Shown here: one piece after another, positions 8,351 through 16,445 of the stretch
Numbering within the stretch: position 1 is the stretch's first letter
Layout: each line of letters begins with the position of its first letter
Assembly (NCBI GenBank): GCA_015256455.1
Contig: JABZMB010000007.1
Span: forward strand, 1 to 41,802
Length of the DNA: 41,802 nucleotides
DNA from: Solobacterium sp.
GTDB taxonomy: Bacteria; Bacillota_I; Bacilli_A; Erysipelotrichales; Erysipelotrichaceae
Direction: 5' to 3'
Position numbers and translations under genes: made by a program
Notes under the pieces: model-generated
The model's database searches: none
Seen by the model: only the letters and a program-made list of their open reading frames with translations
Told to the model about the DNA's origin: nothing

Positions 8351-8685
8351 AAAGATTTATAACTTTAATTTTAGTGAATGTAGCTTCACTTTGGTTGATT
8401 GATCGTGTTATGAGAACAATGTATATCGGTTCTGCAAATACATTATTCTTGATTGCATTTATCCTTGTTATTTTGAATGCAACATTAAAACCATTAATGA
8501 AGTTGGTGTTCTTACCATTGACATTCTTCAGCTTTGGGTTATTCTCGCTGATTATCAACGCAGCAGTATTATCCATTGCATTCAGTTTTGCACACGGTTC
8601 ATATATGATGGGTTTCCATACAGCGATTATCGCAAGTATTCTATTATCTATCGTGAATGCAGCCATTAATTCATATCTTGAATAA
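8347..8685 (+). CDS. YvlD-like membrane protein (phage holin 4 superfamily)
   Basis: A 112-residue protein, almost entirely hydrophobic, with about four membrane spans. The central motif (LNATLKPLMKLVFLPLTFFS) is the signature of the YvlD/phage_holin_4_2 group. Despite the family name these are chromosomal membrane proteins without proven holin activity; in Bacillus YvlD is linked to envelope stress. The ATG at 8347 with AAAGGAG at 8334-8340 is preferred over an in-frame TTG at 8323. It is coupled to the upstream microprotein and followed by a terminator, so the two form a complete small operon. Confidence 0.8.
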   Translation: MKRFITLILVNVASLWLIDRVMRTMYIGSANTLFLIAFILVILNATLKPLMKLVFLPLTFFSFGLFSLIINAAVLSIAFSFAHGSYMMGFHTAIIASILLSIVNAAINSYLE

Positions 8686-8714
8686 CATCGTACGAAGAAG
8701 TACGATGTTTTTTT
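8684..8714 (+). terminator. Terminator of the yvlD-like operon
   Basis: An 8- to 10-bp stem (CATCGTAC 8686-8693 with 8700-8707) and a 6-nt loop are followed by seven T residues. Confidence 0.88.
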
Positions 8715-8742
8715 GATTAAACGGCAAAAGAAAGGCAATATC

Positions 8743-8751
8743 TGATATAAT
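8743..8751 (+). promoter_or_regulatory. Extended -10 of dtd, nearly leaderless
   Basis: TGA-TATAAT is a perfect extended -10. A start 7 nt downstream falls at about 8758, only 4 nt before the dtd ATG, and there is no Shine-Dalgarno sequence. Confidence 0.65.
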
Positions 8752-8761
8752 TTTTATCGAT

Positions 8762-9211
8762 ATGAGAACAGTAATTCAAAGAGTAAAACATGCCAGTGTT
8801 ACCATCGATGGAGTCGTAAATGGGAAAATCAATCAAGGTTTTCTATTGTTAGTAGGAATTAAAGATGATGACACCGAAGCAGTTGTAGAAAAAATGGCAG
8901 ATAAGATTGCCAAAATGCGTATTTTCGATGATGAAAACGGAAAGATGAATCTAGCATTACAACAAGTAGGAGGTGCGATTCTATCAATTTCACAGTTTAC
9001 GTTATTCGCAAACTGCAAGAAGGGTAATCGTCCAAGTTTTGATGGGGCTGGAAAGCCTGAACATGCCAAAGCGATGTATCTATATTTCAACGAGGTATTA
9101 AGACGCTATGGTCTACAAGTAGAAGAGGGTATCTTTGCGGCAGAGATGAAAGTTGAACTGCTCAACGATGGACCAATCACAATATGTCTAGATTCGGAGG
9201 ATTTAAAATGA
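8762..9211 (+). CDS. dtd: D-aminoacyl-tRNA deacylase
   Basis: Removes D-amino acids (and glycine from tRNA-Ala) mis-attached to tRNA, so keeping D-residues out of proteins. The 149-residue protein is of full family length. It has both active-site signatures: SQFTLFA (Ser77-Gln78-Phe79-Thr80) and the Gly-Pro loop NDGPIT (135-140), whose cis-Pro enforces chirality. The N-terminus MRTVIQRVKHASV is typical, so the start is secure although no ribosome site precedes it; the promoter -10 lies only 10 nt upstream. The stop overlaps the folD ATG. Confidence 0.95.
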   Translation: MRTVIQRVKHASVTIDGVVNGKINQGFLLLVGIKDDDTEAVVEKMADKIAKMRIFDDENGKMNLALQQVGGAILSISQFTLFANCKKGNRPSFDGAGKPEHAKAMYLYFNEVLRRYGLQVEEGIFAAEMKVELLNDGPITICLDSEDLK

Positions 9212-10059
9212 CACAAATTATCTACGGTAGTGAGTTATCTGCCGAACTAAAAGAAATTATGCGTTCAAAGGTGGAGTCTTGGGTATCTACAGGGATGAGA
9301 ACTCCATGTCTTGCGGTTATTCTCGTAGGAGATAATCCAGCATCTGAGTCTTATGTACGTGGAAAAGAGAAGGCTTGTGCAGCGGTAGGGATTCAAACCA
9401 ATACAATTCGTTTGTCCGCAAGTATTACACAAGAAGAATTGGAACAAGTAATTAGTGATTGTTCTAAGGATGATACCGTGGATGGTATACTCATTCAGTT
9501 GCCATTACCAGAAGGCTTTAATGAAGATAGAGCAATTGCGTGTATTGATCCTGGAAAGGATGTGGATGGATTACATCCGTTAAACTTTGGAAGATTCTTT
9601 ATGAATCAGCCATCCTTCGTACCTTGTACACCACTCGGTATTATGGAACTTCTCAAGCGTATGGGATGTAGTCCAAAGGGTAAACATGCGGTAGTGATTG
9701 GGCGTTCGAAGTTAGTTGGAACTCCCGTTGCAAGATTGTTACAGAATGCCAATGCGACAGTCACGATCTGTCATTCCCATACAGCAAACTTAAAAGAACT
9801 TACAAATTTAGCAGATATCCTAATTGTCGCAGTAGGTAAGCCAAAGATCATTGATGCCCAATATGTTAAAGAAGGTGCATATGTAATTGACGTTGGGGTA
9901 AATAGTGTTGATGGTCACTTATGTGGTGACGTAGATTTTGAATCAGTAGCTCCTAAGGCAGGTGCGATTACACCAGTACCAAAGGGTGTTGGTCCAATGA
10001 CAATATGTATGTTGTTACAAAATACCGTCACCGCATATGAAAAGAGGCAGGGACTATGA
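9208..10059 (+). CDS. folD: Bifunctional methylene-THF dehydrogenase/methenyl-THF cyclohydrolase
   Basis: Interconverts 5,10-methylene-, methenyl- and 10-formyl-tetrahydrofolate, supplying one-carbon units for purines and formyl-Met. The 284-residue protein has the substrate motif SYVRGKEKAC with the catalytic Lys near 54, the loop DGILIQLPLP, the NADP-binding turn VIGRSKLVGTPVA and the C-terminal PKGVGPMT. The ATG at 9208 with GGAGG at 9196-9200 is chosen over an in-frame upstream start inside dtd; it overlaps the dtd stop as ATGA. The next gene overlaps its stop in the same way, giving a tightly coupled dtd-folD-DUF951 run. Confidence 0.95.
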   Translation: MTQIIYGSELSAELKEIMRSKVESWVSTGMRTPCLAVILVGDNPASESYVRGKEKACAAVGIQTNTIRLSASITQEELEQVISDCSKDDTVDGILIQLPLPEGFNEDRAIACIDPGKDVDGLHPLNFGRFFMNQPSFVPCTPLGIMELLKRMGCSPKGKHAVVIGRSKLVGTPVARLLQNANATVTICHSHTANLKELTNLADILIVAVGKPKIIDAQYVKEGAYVIDVGVNSVDGHLCGDVDFESVAPKAGAITPVPKGVGPMTICMLLQNTVTAYEKRQGL

Positions 10060-10256
10060 TCAATGATTTTAATCTAAATGATACGGTTGAAATGAAAAAG
10101 GAACATCCATGCAAGAAGTCCAAGTATTGGAAAGTCATTCGCATGGGTGCAGATATTAAGATCAAATGTCTAGGTTGTGGTGCTGTCGTAATGTTTCCGC
10201 GTCATGAATTTGAACGTAAGCTAAAGAAGATTATTGAAAAAGCACCACAGGAATAA
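10056..10256 (+). CDS. DUF951 family protein
   Basis: A 66-residue basic protein of the DUF951 family, with a metal-binding-like CLGCG (Cys38, Cys41) and Cys19 in EHPCKK. Family members commonly lie directly upstream of ychF in Bacillota, as here, which hints at a translation-related or RNA-binding role, but no function is established. The start overlaps the folD stop (ATGA), and ychF follows after 24 nt. Confidence 0.85.
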   Translation: MINDFNLNDTVEMKKEHPCKKSKYWKVIRMGADIKIKCLGCGAVVMFPRHEFERKLKKIIEKAPQE

Positions 10257-10280
10257 GAGGAAAGAAAAGAGGTATCCTAT

Positions 10281-11384
10281 ATGGCATTAACAGCAGGTAT
10301 TGTTGGCTTACCAAACGTTGGTAAATCAACATTATTTAACGCAATCACAAACAGCCAGGTATTGGCAGAGAACTATCCATTCGCAACAATCAATCCAAAC
10401 GTTGGTGTGGTAGAAGTTCCAGATAAAAGAATGGATGACTTCGTAGAACTCTTCCATCCAAAGAAGACAATCTATACAACATTCGAATTTACAGATATTG
10501 CAGGCCTTGTAAAAGGTGCGTCAAAGGGTGAAGGTTTAGGAAACCAATTCCTAGCGAATATTCGTGAGACAGATGCAATCGTTCACGTTGTAAGATGTTT
10601 TGATGATAGTAATATTGAACACGTAGAAGGTTCTGTTGACCCAATTCGTGATATTGAAGAAATTAACTTAGAGCTTTGCTTAAGTGATTTGGATACAGTC
10701 CAGAATCGTATTAGTAAGGTTGCTAAAAAGGCACAGACATCCAAGGATAAGGATGCTGTAGCTGAATATACATCCTTACAGAAGTTTGAAAAGTTATTAG
10801 AGGCAGGAACACCTATACGTTTAGGTGACTTAGAGGATTCTGACCGTGATTTGTTAAAGAACTATGGTTTATTAACATCAAAGCCAGTTATCTATGTTGC
10901 GAATATGAGTGATGAAGAAATCGGTGATCCTGAAAGTAATGCGTACTATCAAAAGGTAAAGGCGTATGCGGAAAATGAAGGTAGTGAATGTATCGCTATC
11001 TGTGCAAAGATGGAAGAAGAACTTTCAAGTCTTGATAAAGAAGAGAAGATTGCATTCATGCAGGATTTAGGAATTGCTCAATCCGGTTTGGATAAAATTA
11101 TTCGTGCTGCTTATCACTTGTTAGGTCTAAGAACATTCTTCACGGTTGGTGAACCAGAGTGCCGCGCATGGACTTTCCACGAAGGTATGAAAGCACCACA
11201 ATGTGCAGGTGTTATCCACACAGACTTTGAAAAGGGATTTATTCGTGCGGAAATCTATAGCTATGAAGACTTAATGGAATATCGTACAGAACAATCTGTT
11301 AAGGAACATGGTAAGATGCGTCTAGAGGGTAAGGAATACCTGATGAAGGATGGAGATGTTGTCTTCTTCCGCTTCAATGTATAA
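10281..11384 (+). CDS. ychF: Ribosome-binding ATPase YchF (Obg-related)
   Basis: A 367-residue P-loop protein of the Obg/YchF family that hydrolyses ATP in preference to GTP and binds ribosomes. It has the G1 loop GLPNVGKST (9-17), the switch region DIAGLVKGASKGEGLGNQF, and a relaxed G4 (VANMSDEE) in place of the GTPase NKxD, which explains the ATP preference in the family. A coiled-coil insertion (about 130-200) and the C-terminal TGS-like domain (ending KDGDVVFFRFNV) complete the usual layout. Confidence 0.96.
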   Translation: MALTAGIVGLPNVGKSTLFNAITNSQVLAENYPFATINPNVGVVEVPDKRMDDFVELFHPKKTIYTTFEFTDIAGLVKGASKGEGLGNQFLANIRETDAIVHVVRCFDDSNIEHVEGSVDPIRDIEEINLELCLSDLDTVQNRISKVAKKAQTSKDKDAVAEYTSLQKFEKLLEAGTPIRLGDLEDSDRDLLKNYGLLTSKPVIYVANMSDEEIGDPESNAYYQKVKAYAENEGSECIAICAKMEEELSSLDKEEKIAFMQDLGIAQSGLDKIIRAAYHLLGLRTFFTVGEPECRAWTFHEGMKAPQCAGVIHTDFEKGFIRAEIYSYEDLMEYRTEQSVKEHGKMRLEGKEYLMKDGDVVFFRFNV

Positions 11385-11409
11385 TTCATCTCATTTTCAC
11401 AGTGAATCA

Positions 11410-11418
11410 TGATAAAAT
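11410..11418 (+). promoter_or_regulatory. Extended -10 promoter of the c-di-AMP receptor gene
   Basis: TGA-TAAAAT lies 24 nt before the ATG, with a clear ribosome site (AGGAGG) between. No convincing -35 is seen. Confidence 0.5.
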
Positions 11419-11441
11419 AGGAGTAGCAATAGGAGGCTATT

Positions 11442-11765
11442 ATGAAACTGATCTTAGCAATTGTATCCAATGATGATGCATCTGCAGTTTCTGCTGCACT
11501 TACAAAGAATAATTTCTATATGACACGTTTAGCAACGACTGGTGGATTCTTACGTGCTGGAAACACAACGATTATCGTTGGTACGGAAGATGAGCTTGTA
11601 GATAAATGTATTGCAGTCATCGGCGAAGAAGCGAAACGTCGTACAGAAATTGTTCCATCAACAGCATCATACGATGTTGGTAGATATGCGTCTTTCCCGG
11701 TTGAAGTACAAATCGGTGGAGCGACAATCTTTGTATTGGACATCGAACAATTCAAGAAACTATAA
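11442..11765 (+). CDS. darA: Cyclic-di-AMP receptor, DarA/PstA (DUF970) family
   Basis: A 107-residue PII-like protein that binds the second messenger c-di-AMP as a trimer. The region NNFYMTRLATTGGFLRAGNT matches the family's ligand-binding stretch: the Thr-Arg-Leu strand, the GGFL turn and the Asn-Thr pair. The C-terminus (VEVQIGGATIFVLDIEQF) is the conserved closing strand. Downstream targets of this receptor are unknown in most species. It has its own promoter after ychF and a terminator after the stop, so it is probably a single-gene unit. Confidence 0.93.
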   Translation: MKLILAIVSNDDASAVSAALTKNNFYMTRLATTGGFLRAGNTTIIVGTEDELVDKCIAVIGEEAKRRTEIVPSTASYDVGRYASFPVEVQIGGATIFVLDIEQFKKL

Positions 11766-11788
11766 AGCAGGGTAACCTGCTTTCTTTT
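11764..11788 (+). terminator. Terminator of the c-di-AMP receptor gene
   Basis: An 8-bp stem AAAGCAGG (11764-11771) pairs with 11776-11783 around GTAA, followed by a T-rich run. Confidence 0.85.
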
Positions 11789-11810
11789 ATCATTTGGGAA
11801 AGGAAATAGT

Positions 11811-12371
11811 ATGACAGTATTATTTGTAAATGCGGCATTCCGAGAGAATTCAAGAACATATGACTTGGCACAGAAGTATTTATCAACTCTTACAGATACT
11901 GTGGAAACAGTGAATCTTGGTGAAGAAAATATACGACCACTTCAAAAAGCATCTTTAGAGCAGTATTGTAAGGATTCTCGTAGCCATGATTTTCAAGATG
12001 AAATGTATCGTTATGCCAAGCAATTTGCCAAGGCAGACGAGATTGTGATTGCGGCTCCATTTTGGAATTTTGGACTACCTGCTGTATTACATGCATATTT
12101 AGAACTGGTATGTACGCAAGGTATCACCTTTGACTTAAATGAAGCAGGGGAGTATTACAGTCTTTGCCAGGCAAAGAAGTTGGTGCTGATTTTAACAGCA
12201 GGAGGAAATGTGCCTGAAAATGATTGTGCAATTTCCTATCTGCGAACATTATGCAAAGAGTTCTGGAAGATTGAGGATGTAAGATATTACTACGCAGATG
12301 GAATTGATCTTGTGGGTGTAGATATAAGTGGAAAGTTAGAAGCAGTTATCAAGCAGTATGGAAATTCATAA
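11811..12371 (+). CDS. FMN-dependent NAD(P)H oxidoreductase (azoreductase/quinone reductase type)
   Basis: A 186-residue flavodoxin-fold protein of the Flavodoxin_2 group that includes FMN-dependent azo- and quinone reductases. The N-terminal FMN phosphate loop (FRENSRTYDLAQKY), the APFWNFGLPAVLHAYLELV segment that packs on the flavin, and the LILTAGG strand are all visible. The natural substrate is probably quinones or related electrophiles; azo-dye reduction is only a family label. AAAGGAAAT precedes the ATG at 11811. Its last 14 bases overlap the start of the acetyltransferase gene, so the two are translated together. Confidence 0.85.
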   Translation: MTVLFVNAAFRENSRTYDLAQKYLSTLTDTVETVNLGEENIRPLQKASLEQYCKDSRSHDFQDEMYRYAKQFAKADEIVIAAPFWNFGLPAVLHAYLELVCTQGITFDLNEAGEYYSLCQAKKLVLILTAGGNVPENDCAISYLRTLCKEFWKIEDVRYYYADGIDLVGVDISGKLEAVIKQYGNS

Positions 12372-12861
12372 AAGTAAAATAGAAGATATACAACAAATAT
12401 TAGAGGTCATTTGTGATGCTCGGGGAAGTATGCGTGATAATGGTATTCCTCAATGGCAAGATGGATATCCAAATGAAGTGATTATTTCCCAGGACATAGA
12501 AGCGGGAAATAGTTATATACTTGTGGATGGGAAACGTATTGTTGGTACTGCATATATCATTGCAGGACACGAGCCAAGCTATGACTATATAGAAGGTGGC
12601 CAATGGTTAAATGATCATCTTTATGTTGTTGTACATCGCATTGCGGTACGTAAAGACTACAAGGGCAAGGGTATTGCTCGTTATATGATGGAGTTTGCAG
12701 AAAAGATAGCGATGGAACATCAACTAAAGGATATTCGTATTGATACACACCATGATAATATTCCAATGAGAACATTTTTAGCCAAACTAGGTTACCATGC
12801 ATGCGGAACAATATACCTGGATAATGGAGATAAGCGTATTGCCTATCAAAAAACATTTTGA
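12358..12861 (+). CDS. GNAT-family N-acetyltransferase
   Basis: A 167-residue Gcn5-related acetyltransferase. The acetyl-CoA loop RKDYKGKGIARYMM (motif A, about residues 96-110) follows the strand HRIAV, and motif B near the C-terminus contains RTFLAKLGYHACG. The N-terminal part has the WQDGYPNEVIISQDIE pattern seen in small-molecule GNATs. The acceptor is not predictable. It starts inside the flavin reductase gene (ATG at 12358) and has no strong ribosome site of its own, consistent with translational coupling. Confidence 0.85.
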   Translation: MEIHKSKIEDIQQILEVICDARGSMRDNGIPQWQDGYPNEVIISQDIEAGNSYILVDGKRIVGTAYIIAGHEPSYDYIEGGQWLNDHLYVVVHRIAVRKDYKGKGIARYMMEFAEKIAMEHQLKDIRIDTHHDNIPMRTFLAKLGYHACGTIYLDNGDKRIAYQKTF

Positions 12862-12866
12862 AAAGA

Positions 12867-12890
12867 AAAACGCACTAGTCAGTGCGTTTT
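12867..12890. terminator. Bidirectional terminator between GNAT gene and cca
   Basis: A perfect 10-bp stem (AAAACGCACT 12867-12876 with 12881-12890) and a 4-nt loop, with A and T runs on both sides. The cca stop codon (12875-12877, minus strand) lies in it. Confidence 0.88.
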
Positions 12891-14056
12891 ATCATGTCTA
12901 TGAGAATTTTAGCATCGTTATTTTTGGGATGATGAATGACTTCATCTAAACATGCATGTAATACATCTGCGATTTCTTTTCCCTGATAACCAATCCCTTT
13001 GATGGTATTACCGTCTATCGCAAGGTGCTTTAGTAGGTAGGGCTCGCTAGCATCTTGTATTTCATGATAGTATGCAAGCATGTTATATCTTGGGTAATCT
13101 GTATCAATTGCATAGCGATATGTATGATAGATATCGAATGGAATATTAAGTTTAGATAAGAACTGTTTTAATTCAATCTTGGATGTAAGACTCTTTGTTG
13201 AATGCTTGATACAGTTTAGAATCACAGTTTGTTCTGCGCCTGAATATTTCAGGCGTTCTAAGATTTCCTTTGCGTTAGGAATATCCTTGAGAAGTATTGC
13301 CATGCGGATATTTGCATTCAATAAAGAACGGTTGATTGAAGCTATACTTTGCTCGATAACAGTGTCTTTTAATTCAGGAATAAATACCTGAATAATATCG
13401 CTGTATTCAACGAGGATAGAAGGAAGTGCAGTTGTTTCAAGGATACCAATCCACTCGTTGTGGATGCGTTCTTCTGAGATATAGTGTAGTAAATCTTTTT
13501 GTTTGTGTATTGCGGTTGCAGTTTTCTCTTCGATTGTAAATGAGAGTCTTCCTGCAAAGCGTAATGCACGTAGAATACGCAGTGCATCTTCGTCAATCCG
13601 CTCATGAGGGTTACCAATGCAGCGAATGATTTTATGATGCAAGTCATCTACACCACCGAAGAAATCAATCAAACCTTCATTGTTGTTATAGCAGAGAGCA
13701 TTGATTGTAAAGTCACGACGTTTACAATCTTCTTCGATACTCTTAGAGAATAAGACTCCAGATGGATGGCGATGGTCTTCGTAGATACTCTCACTACGGA
13801 ACGTAGTAATTTCAACAGGCTGTTTATTAGACAGTACAGTAATCGTGCCGTGCTGAATGCCCGTCTGAAATACACGGTAGTTAGAGAATACTTGCAACAT
13901 CTCTTGTGGAGTTGCGTCTGTTGTTAAGTCGTAATCGTGGATTGGTAGTTCCAACAATGCATTACGAATTGCGCCACCTACAACATAAGCGCTATAACCA
14001 TTTTGATTTAACAAGTCGATGAGGACTTGGATGTAATCTGGAATCTGAATTTTCAT
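12875..14056 (-). CDS. cca: CCA tRNA nucleotidyltransferase (class II)
   Basis: Adds or repairs the 3' CCA of tRNAs. The 393-residue protein has the class II motifs: GGAIRN (27-32), catalytic DYD (Asp41, Asp43) in HDYDLTTDA, RRDFTINAL, and the ERIDEDALRILRALRFAGR block that selects the nucleotide by protein template. It starts at 14056. There is no ribosome site; instead a TATAAT box sits exactly 6 nt upstream of the ATG, which predicts an mRNA starting with the start codon. It lies alone on the minus strand between plus-strand operons. Confidence 0.95.
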   Translation of the reverse strand: MKIQIPDYIQVLIDLLNQNGYSAYVVGGAIRNALLELPIHDYDLTTDATPQEMLQVFSNYRVFQTGIQHGTITVLSNKQPVEITTFRSESIYEDHRHPSGVLFSKSIEEDCKRRDFTINALCYNNNEGLIDFFGGVDDLHHKIIRCIGNPHERIDEDALRILRALRFAGRLSFTIEEKTATAIHKQKDLLHYISEERIHNEWIGILETTALPSILVEYSDIIQVFIPELKDTVIEQSIASINRSLLNANIRMAILLKDIPNAKEILERLKYSGAEQTVILNCIKHSTKSLTSKIELKQFLSKLNIPFDIYHTYRYAIDTDYPRYNMLAYYHEIQDASEPYLLKHLAIDGNTIKGIGYQGKEIADVLHACLDEVIHHPKNNDAKILIDMIKRTD

Positions 14057-14062
14057 AATTCT

Positions 14063-14068
14063 ATTATA
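14063..14068 (-). promoter_or_regulatory. cca -10 box, predicted leaderless start
   Basis: On the minus strand, consensus TATAAT is followed by six bases and then the ATG. A start 7 nt after the box coincides with the A of the ATG. No good -35 is seen. Confidence 0.65.
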
Positions 14069-14235
14069 GTTGGATTATTCAAGAATGGATAGAAATCCTC
14101 TAGATAGCGTTAAATATCGCATCAAATGGGGTTATTTCTTGGATTTTTCTTTTATTTCATTCCACAACATCTTATGATTATCATAGAACATAAATTTTTA
14201 AGTATAAAAACAATTCACTGTAAGGAGGATTTTAC

Positions 14236-14712
14236 ATGAGAATCGGACAATCGACAGATATTCATCGCCTGGCAGAAGGAAGAAAGCTCATCTTAGGTGG
14301 TGTGGAGATTCCTTCAGAACTAGGACTTGTAGGACATAGCGATGCGGATGCGTTATGCCATGCAGTAGCGGAAGCAATTCTTGGTGCACTTGCATTAGGG
14401 GATCTTGGGAAATGGTTTCCAGATACTGATCCAAAGTGGGAAGGTGCTGATTCTGTGAAGATTCTTACGCAGGTTGGTGTTATGATGCATGAGCGTGGAT
14501 ATGTGATTGGAAATGTTGATAGTCTAATCATGATTGAAAAGCCAAAGATGGCACCACATATTCAGTCTATGCGTGAGAATATCGCAAAAGCTTTAGAGTG
14601 TGATCTGGATAGCGTCAGTGTGAAAGCAACGCGTGGAGAAGGCTTAGGTTTTGTTGGAAAGTCGGAAGGTGTACAAGCACAAGCAGTTGTACTCCTTGTA
14701 AAGGAGGATTAG
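14236..14712 (+). CDS. ispF: 2-C-methyl-D-erythritol 2,4-cyclodiphosphate synthase
   Basis: Fifth enzyme of the MEP (non-mevalonate) isoprenoid pathway, releasing CMP to form the cyclic diphosphate. The 158-residue protein has the metal ligands Asp8, His10 (TDIHRL) and His42 (LCHA), the GHSDADAL loop (33-40), FPDTDPKWEGADS and the C-terminal KATRGEGLGFVG signature. It has the usual single-domain length and a strong AAGGAGG site at 14222-14228. Its presence implies that this organism makes isoprenoids by the MEP route; other pathway genes are not in the window. The HD-domain gene follows after 3 nt. Confidence 0.96.
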   Translation: MRIGQSTDIHRLAEGRKLILGGVEIPSELGLVGHSDADALCHAVAEAILGALALGDLGKWFPDTDPKWEGADSVKILTQVGVMMHERGYVIGNVDSLIMIEKPKMAPHIQSMRENIAKALECDLDSVSVKATRGEGLGFVGKSEGVQAQAVVLLVKED

Positions 14713-14715
14713 TTT

Positions 14716-15939
14716 ATGTTTGCGAAAACTTCTGAAGTAAAAGTATTACGAGACCCTGTACATGGATATGTACATATTGATTTGCAGGTAATCTGGGATA
14801 TTGTTAATAGTAGTTGGTTTCAACGCTTACGTCGTATTCGTCAACTAGGTGGGGCTTATGTTGTGTACCATTGTGCAGAGCATACACGTTTCTCTCACTC
14901 CCTAGGAGTGTATGAAATTGTTCGTCGTATGGTAACGGAGGTTCCGGATATTGTTAGTGCACTAAATGAATATGATAAGGTAACGATCATGCTGGCAGGT
15001 TTACTGCATGATATTGGTCATGGCCCATACAGCCATGCATTCGAGGCGGTTACTGGAACATCACATGAAGAATTTACTTGTCGTATCATTGAAGAGAATA
15101 CAGAAATCACAAAGATAATTGAATCAAGCGCAAAAGGTCTTGCAAAGGATGTTGCGGATGTTATCCGTCATAAGAGTAAGAATCCACTATTAGTACAGAT
15201 GATTAGTTCGCAATTGGATGCGGACCGCATGGATTACTTGTTGCGTGATGCATACTTTACAGGAACGAAGTATGGAGAGTTTGATTTGGAGAGAATCTTA
15301 CGTACACTTCGTGTGGTCGATGGAAATCGCTTGGTAGTCAAAGAGAGTGGTGTATACGCAGTTGAAAACTATATCATGGCAAGATACCACATGTATTGGC
15401 AGATTTACTATCATCCAGTTGCACGTAGTTTTGAAACCATTCTACATCTACTTTTTAAGCGTTTAAGAGATTTAAAGAGTGTGAGTGATCCTTCTATCAT
15501 TCCATTATTTAAACCTGTCTTGACAGGCAAGAAGATTTCTTTAAAACAGTACTTTATGCTGGATGAATATGCATTTAGTTATGGTTTTTCAATGTTATGT
15601 GAACATAAAGATCCTATCGTTCGTGACTTTGCGTTACGCATTCGTGATCGTAAATTATTTGCGTATTCTGAAAGTAATCCTACGAACAATCGTAAACTTC
15701 GTCATCAGTTAAAGAAGGCTGGATATAACTTAGATTATTATTGGTCAAAGGATGAGGTGTATCAAAAACCGTATGAGCCATATACAGATAGTAGAGGGGA
15801 TGCGGTTTGGGTAAAGAAAAAGGATGGAACGATAGTGGAGATGTCGAACGCATCCAATATTGTATATAGTTTAGTACATGGACCAATCCATGATGTATTT
15901 AGCGTATATTATCCAAAGGGAACAGAAATTAAGAAATGA
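14716..15939 (+). CDS. HD-domain phosphohydrolase (YwfO-like)
   Basis: A 407-residue metal-dependent phosphohydrolase. The HD signature is complete: His61 (RFSHS), His98-Asp99 (LLHDIGHGPYSHAFE) and Asp168 (SQLDADRMDYLLRDA). The N-terminal DPVHGYVHID and the overall layout match the YwfO/dNTP triphosphohydrolase-like group of Bacillota, related to SAMHD1, so hydrolysis of (d)NTPs is the likely activity. The family is also called a (p)ppGpp-hydrolase relative, but the motifs here favour dNTPase. It follows ispF by 3 nt and overlaps a small membrane protein gene. Confidence 0.88.
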   Translation: MFAKTSEVKVLRDPVHGYVHIDLQVIWDIVNSSWFQRLRRIRQLGGAYVVYHCAEHTRFSHSLGVYEIVRRMVTEVPDIVSALNEYDKVTIMLAGLLHDIGHGPYSHAFEAVTGTSHEEFTCRIIEENTEITKIIESSAKGLAKDVADVIRHKSKNPLLVQMISSQLDADRMDYLLRDAYFTGTKYGEFDLERILRTLRVVDGNRLVVKESGVYAVENYIMARYHMYWQIYYHPVARSFETILHLLFKRLRDLKSVSDPSIIPLFKPVLTGKKISLKQYFMLDEYAFSYGFSMLCEHKDPIVRDFALRIRDRKLFAYSESNPTNNRKLRHQLKKAGYNLDYYWSKDEVYQKPYEPYTDSRGDAVWVKKKDGTIVEMSNASNIVYSLVHGPIHDVFSVYYPKGTEIKK

Positions 15940-16322
15940 ATCCAGAAGAACGTGCGAGGAAGTGGAGACAGGATGTTCCTGAATTGTGTGGTTTAACATT
16001 ACAACAGCGCATTGCAATATGTAATCAAGTATCAAAGAGAATTGTTTTCCTAGTTGTACTATGGCTAACACTTTTCTTTGTGGTCATTTTCGTTATACTT
16101 TCCAGTGCAGATACAAACTCTGCTCTATATAATCTACTCAATCATACAGCGGAGACTATCAATACGATTTTCAATGGTGATCCAAGTAAGCGATATATGG
16201 TAGCACTACTTGAAAGTTTGCCATATATTTTGCCAATGCTTGTGGTTTTAGTAGGACCAATTTGGCTTATGATGACAGCATTCCGTAAACTGATGTTGCT
16301 TTCGGTTGCCAGGAAATTATAG
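15936..16322 (+). CDS. Two-span membrane protein of unknown function
   Basis: A 128-residue protein whose ATG overlaps the stop of the HD gene (ATGA), so it is coupled to it. It has a charged cytoplasmic N-terminus (about 1-33), a hydrophobic span (about 35-56), a polar extracytoplasmic loop and a second span (about 90-112), with basic residues closing the C-terminus. No family is recognised. Coupling to a nucleotide phosphohydrolase suggests a shared role, but nothing in the sequence shows what it does. Confidence 0.75.
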   Translation: MNPEERARKWRQDVPELCGLTLQQRIAICNQVSKRIVFLVVLWLTLFFVVIFVILSSADTNSALYNLLNHTAETINTIFNGDPSKRYMVALLESLPYILPMLVVLVGPIWLMMTAFRKLMLLSVARKL

Positions 16323-16445
16323 TTTGATTGGTTGAAATCATAATATATACAAAAAAATACACTGTTATTTACAGGATATAACGAAAAGCACATGTATAAT
16401 AGTGTTTAAGAAAAAAGCTCAATCAGAGCAGATGTGAGGTAAAAT

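Noticed and set aside
8286..8738. 150-residue minus-strand frame across the yvlD-like gene
   Set aside because: It covers a hydrophobic gene and its terminator in antisense and shows no family features.
12557..12856. 99-residue reading frame antisense to the GNAT gene
   Set aside because: It mirrors a well-supported gene, has no ribosome site and no recognisable motif; like other antisense frames in the window it is a shadow.
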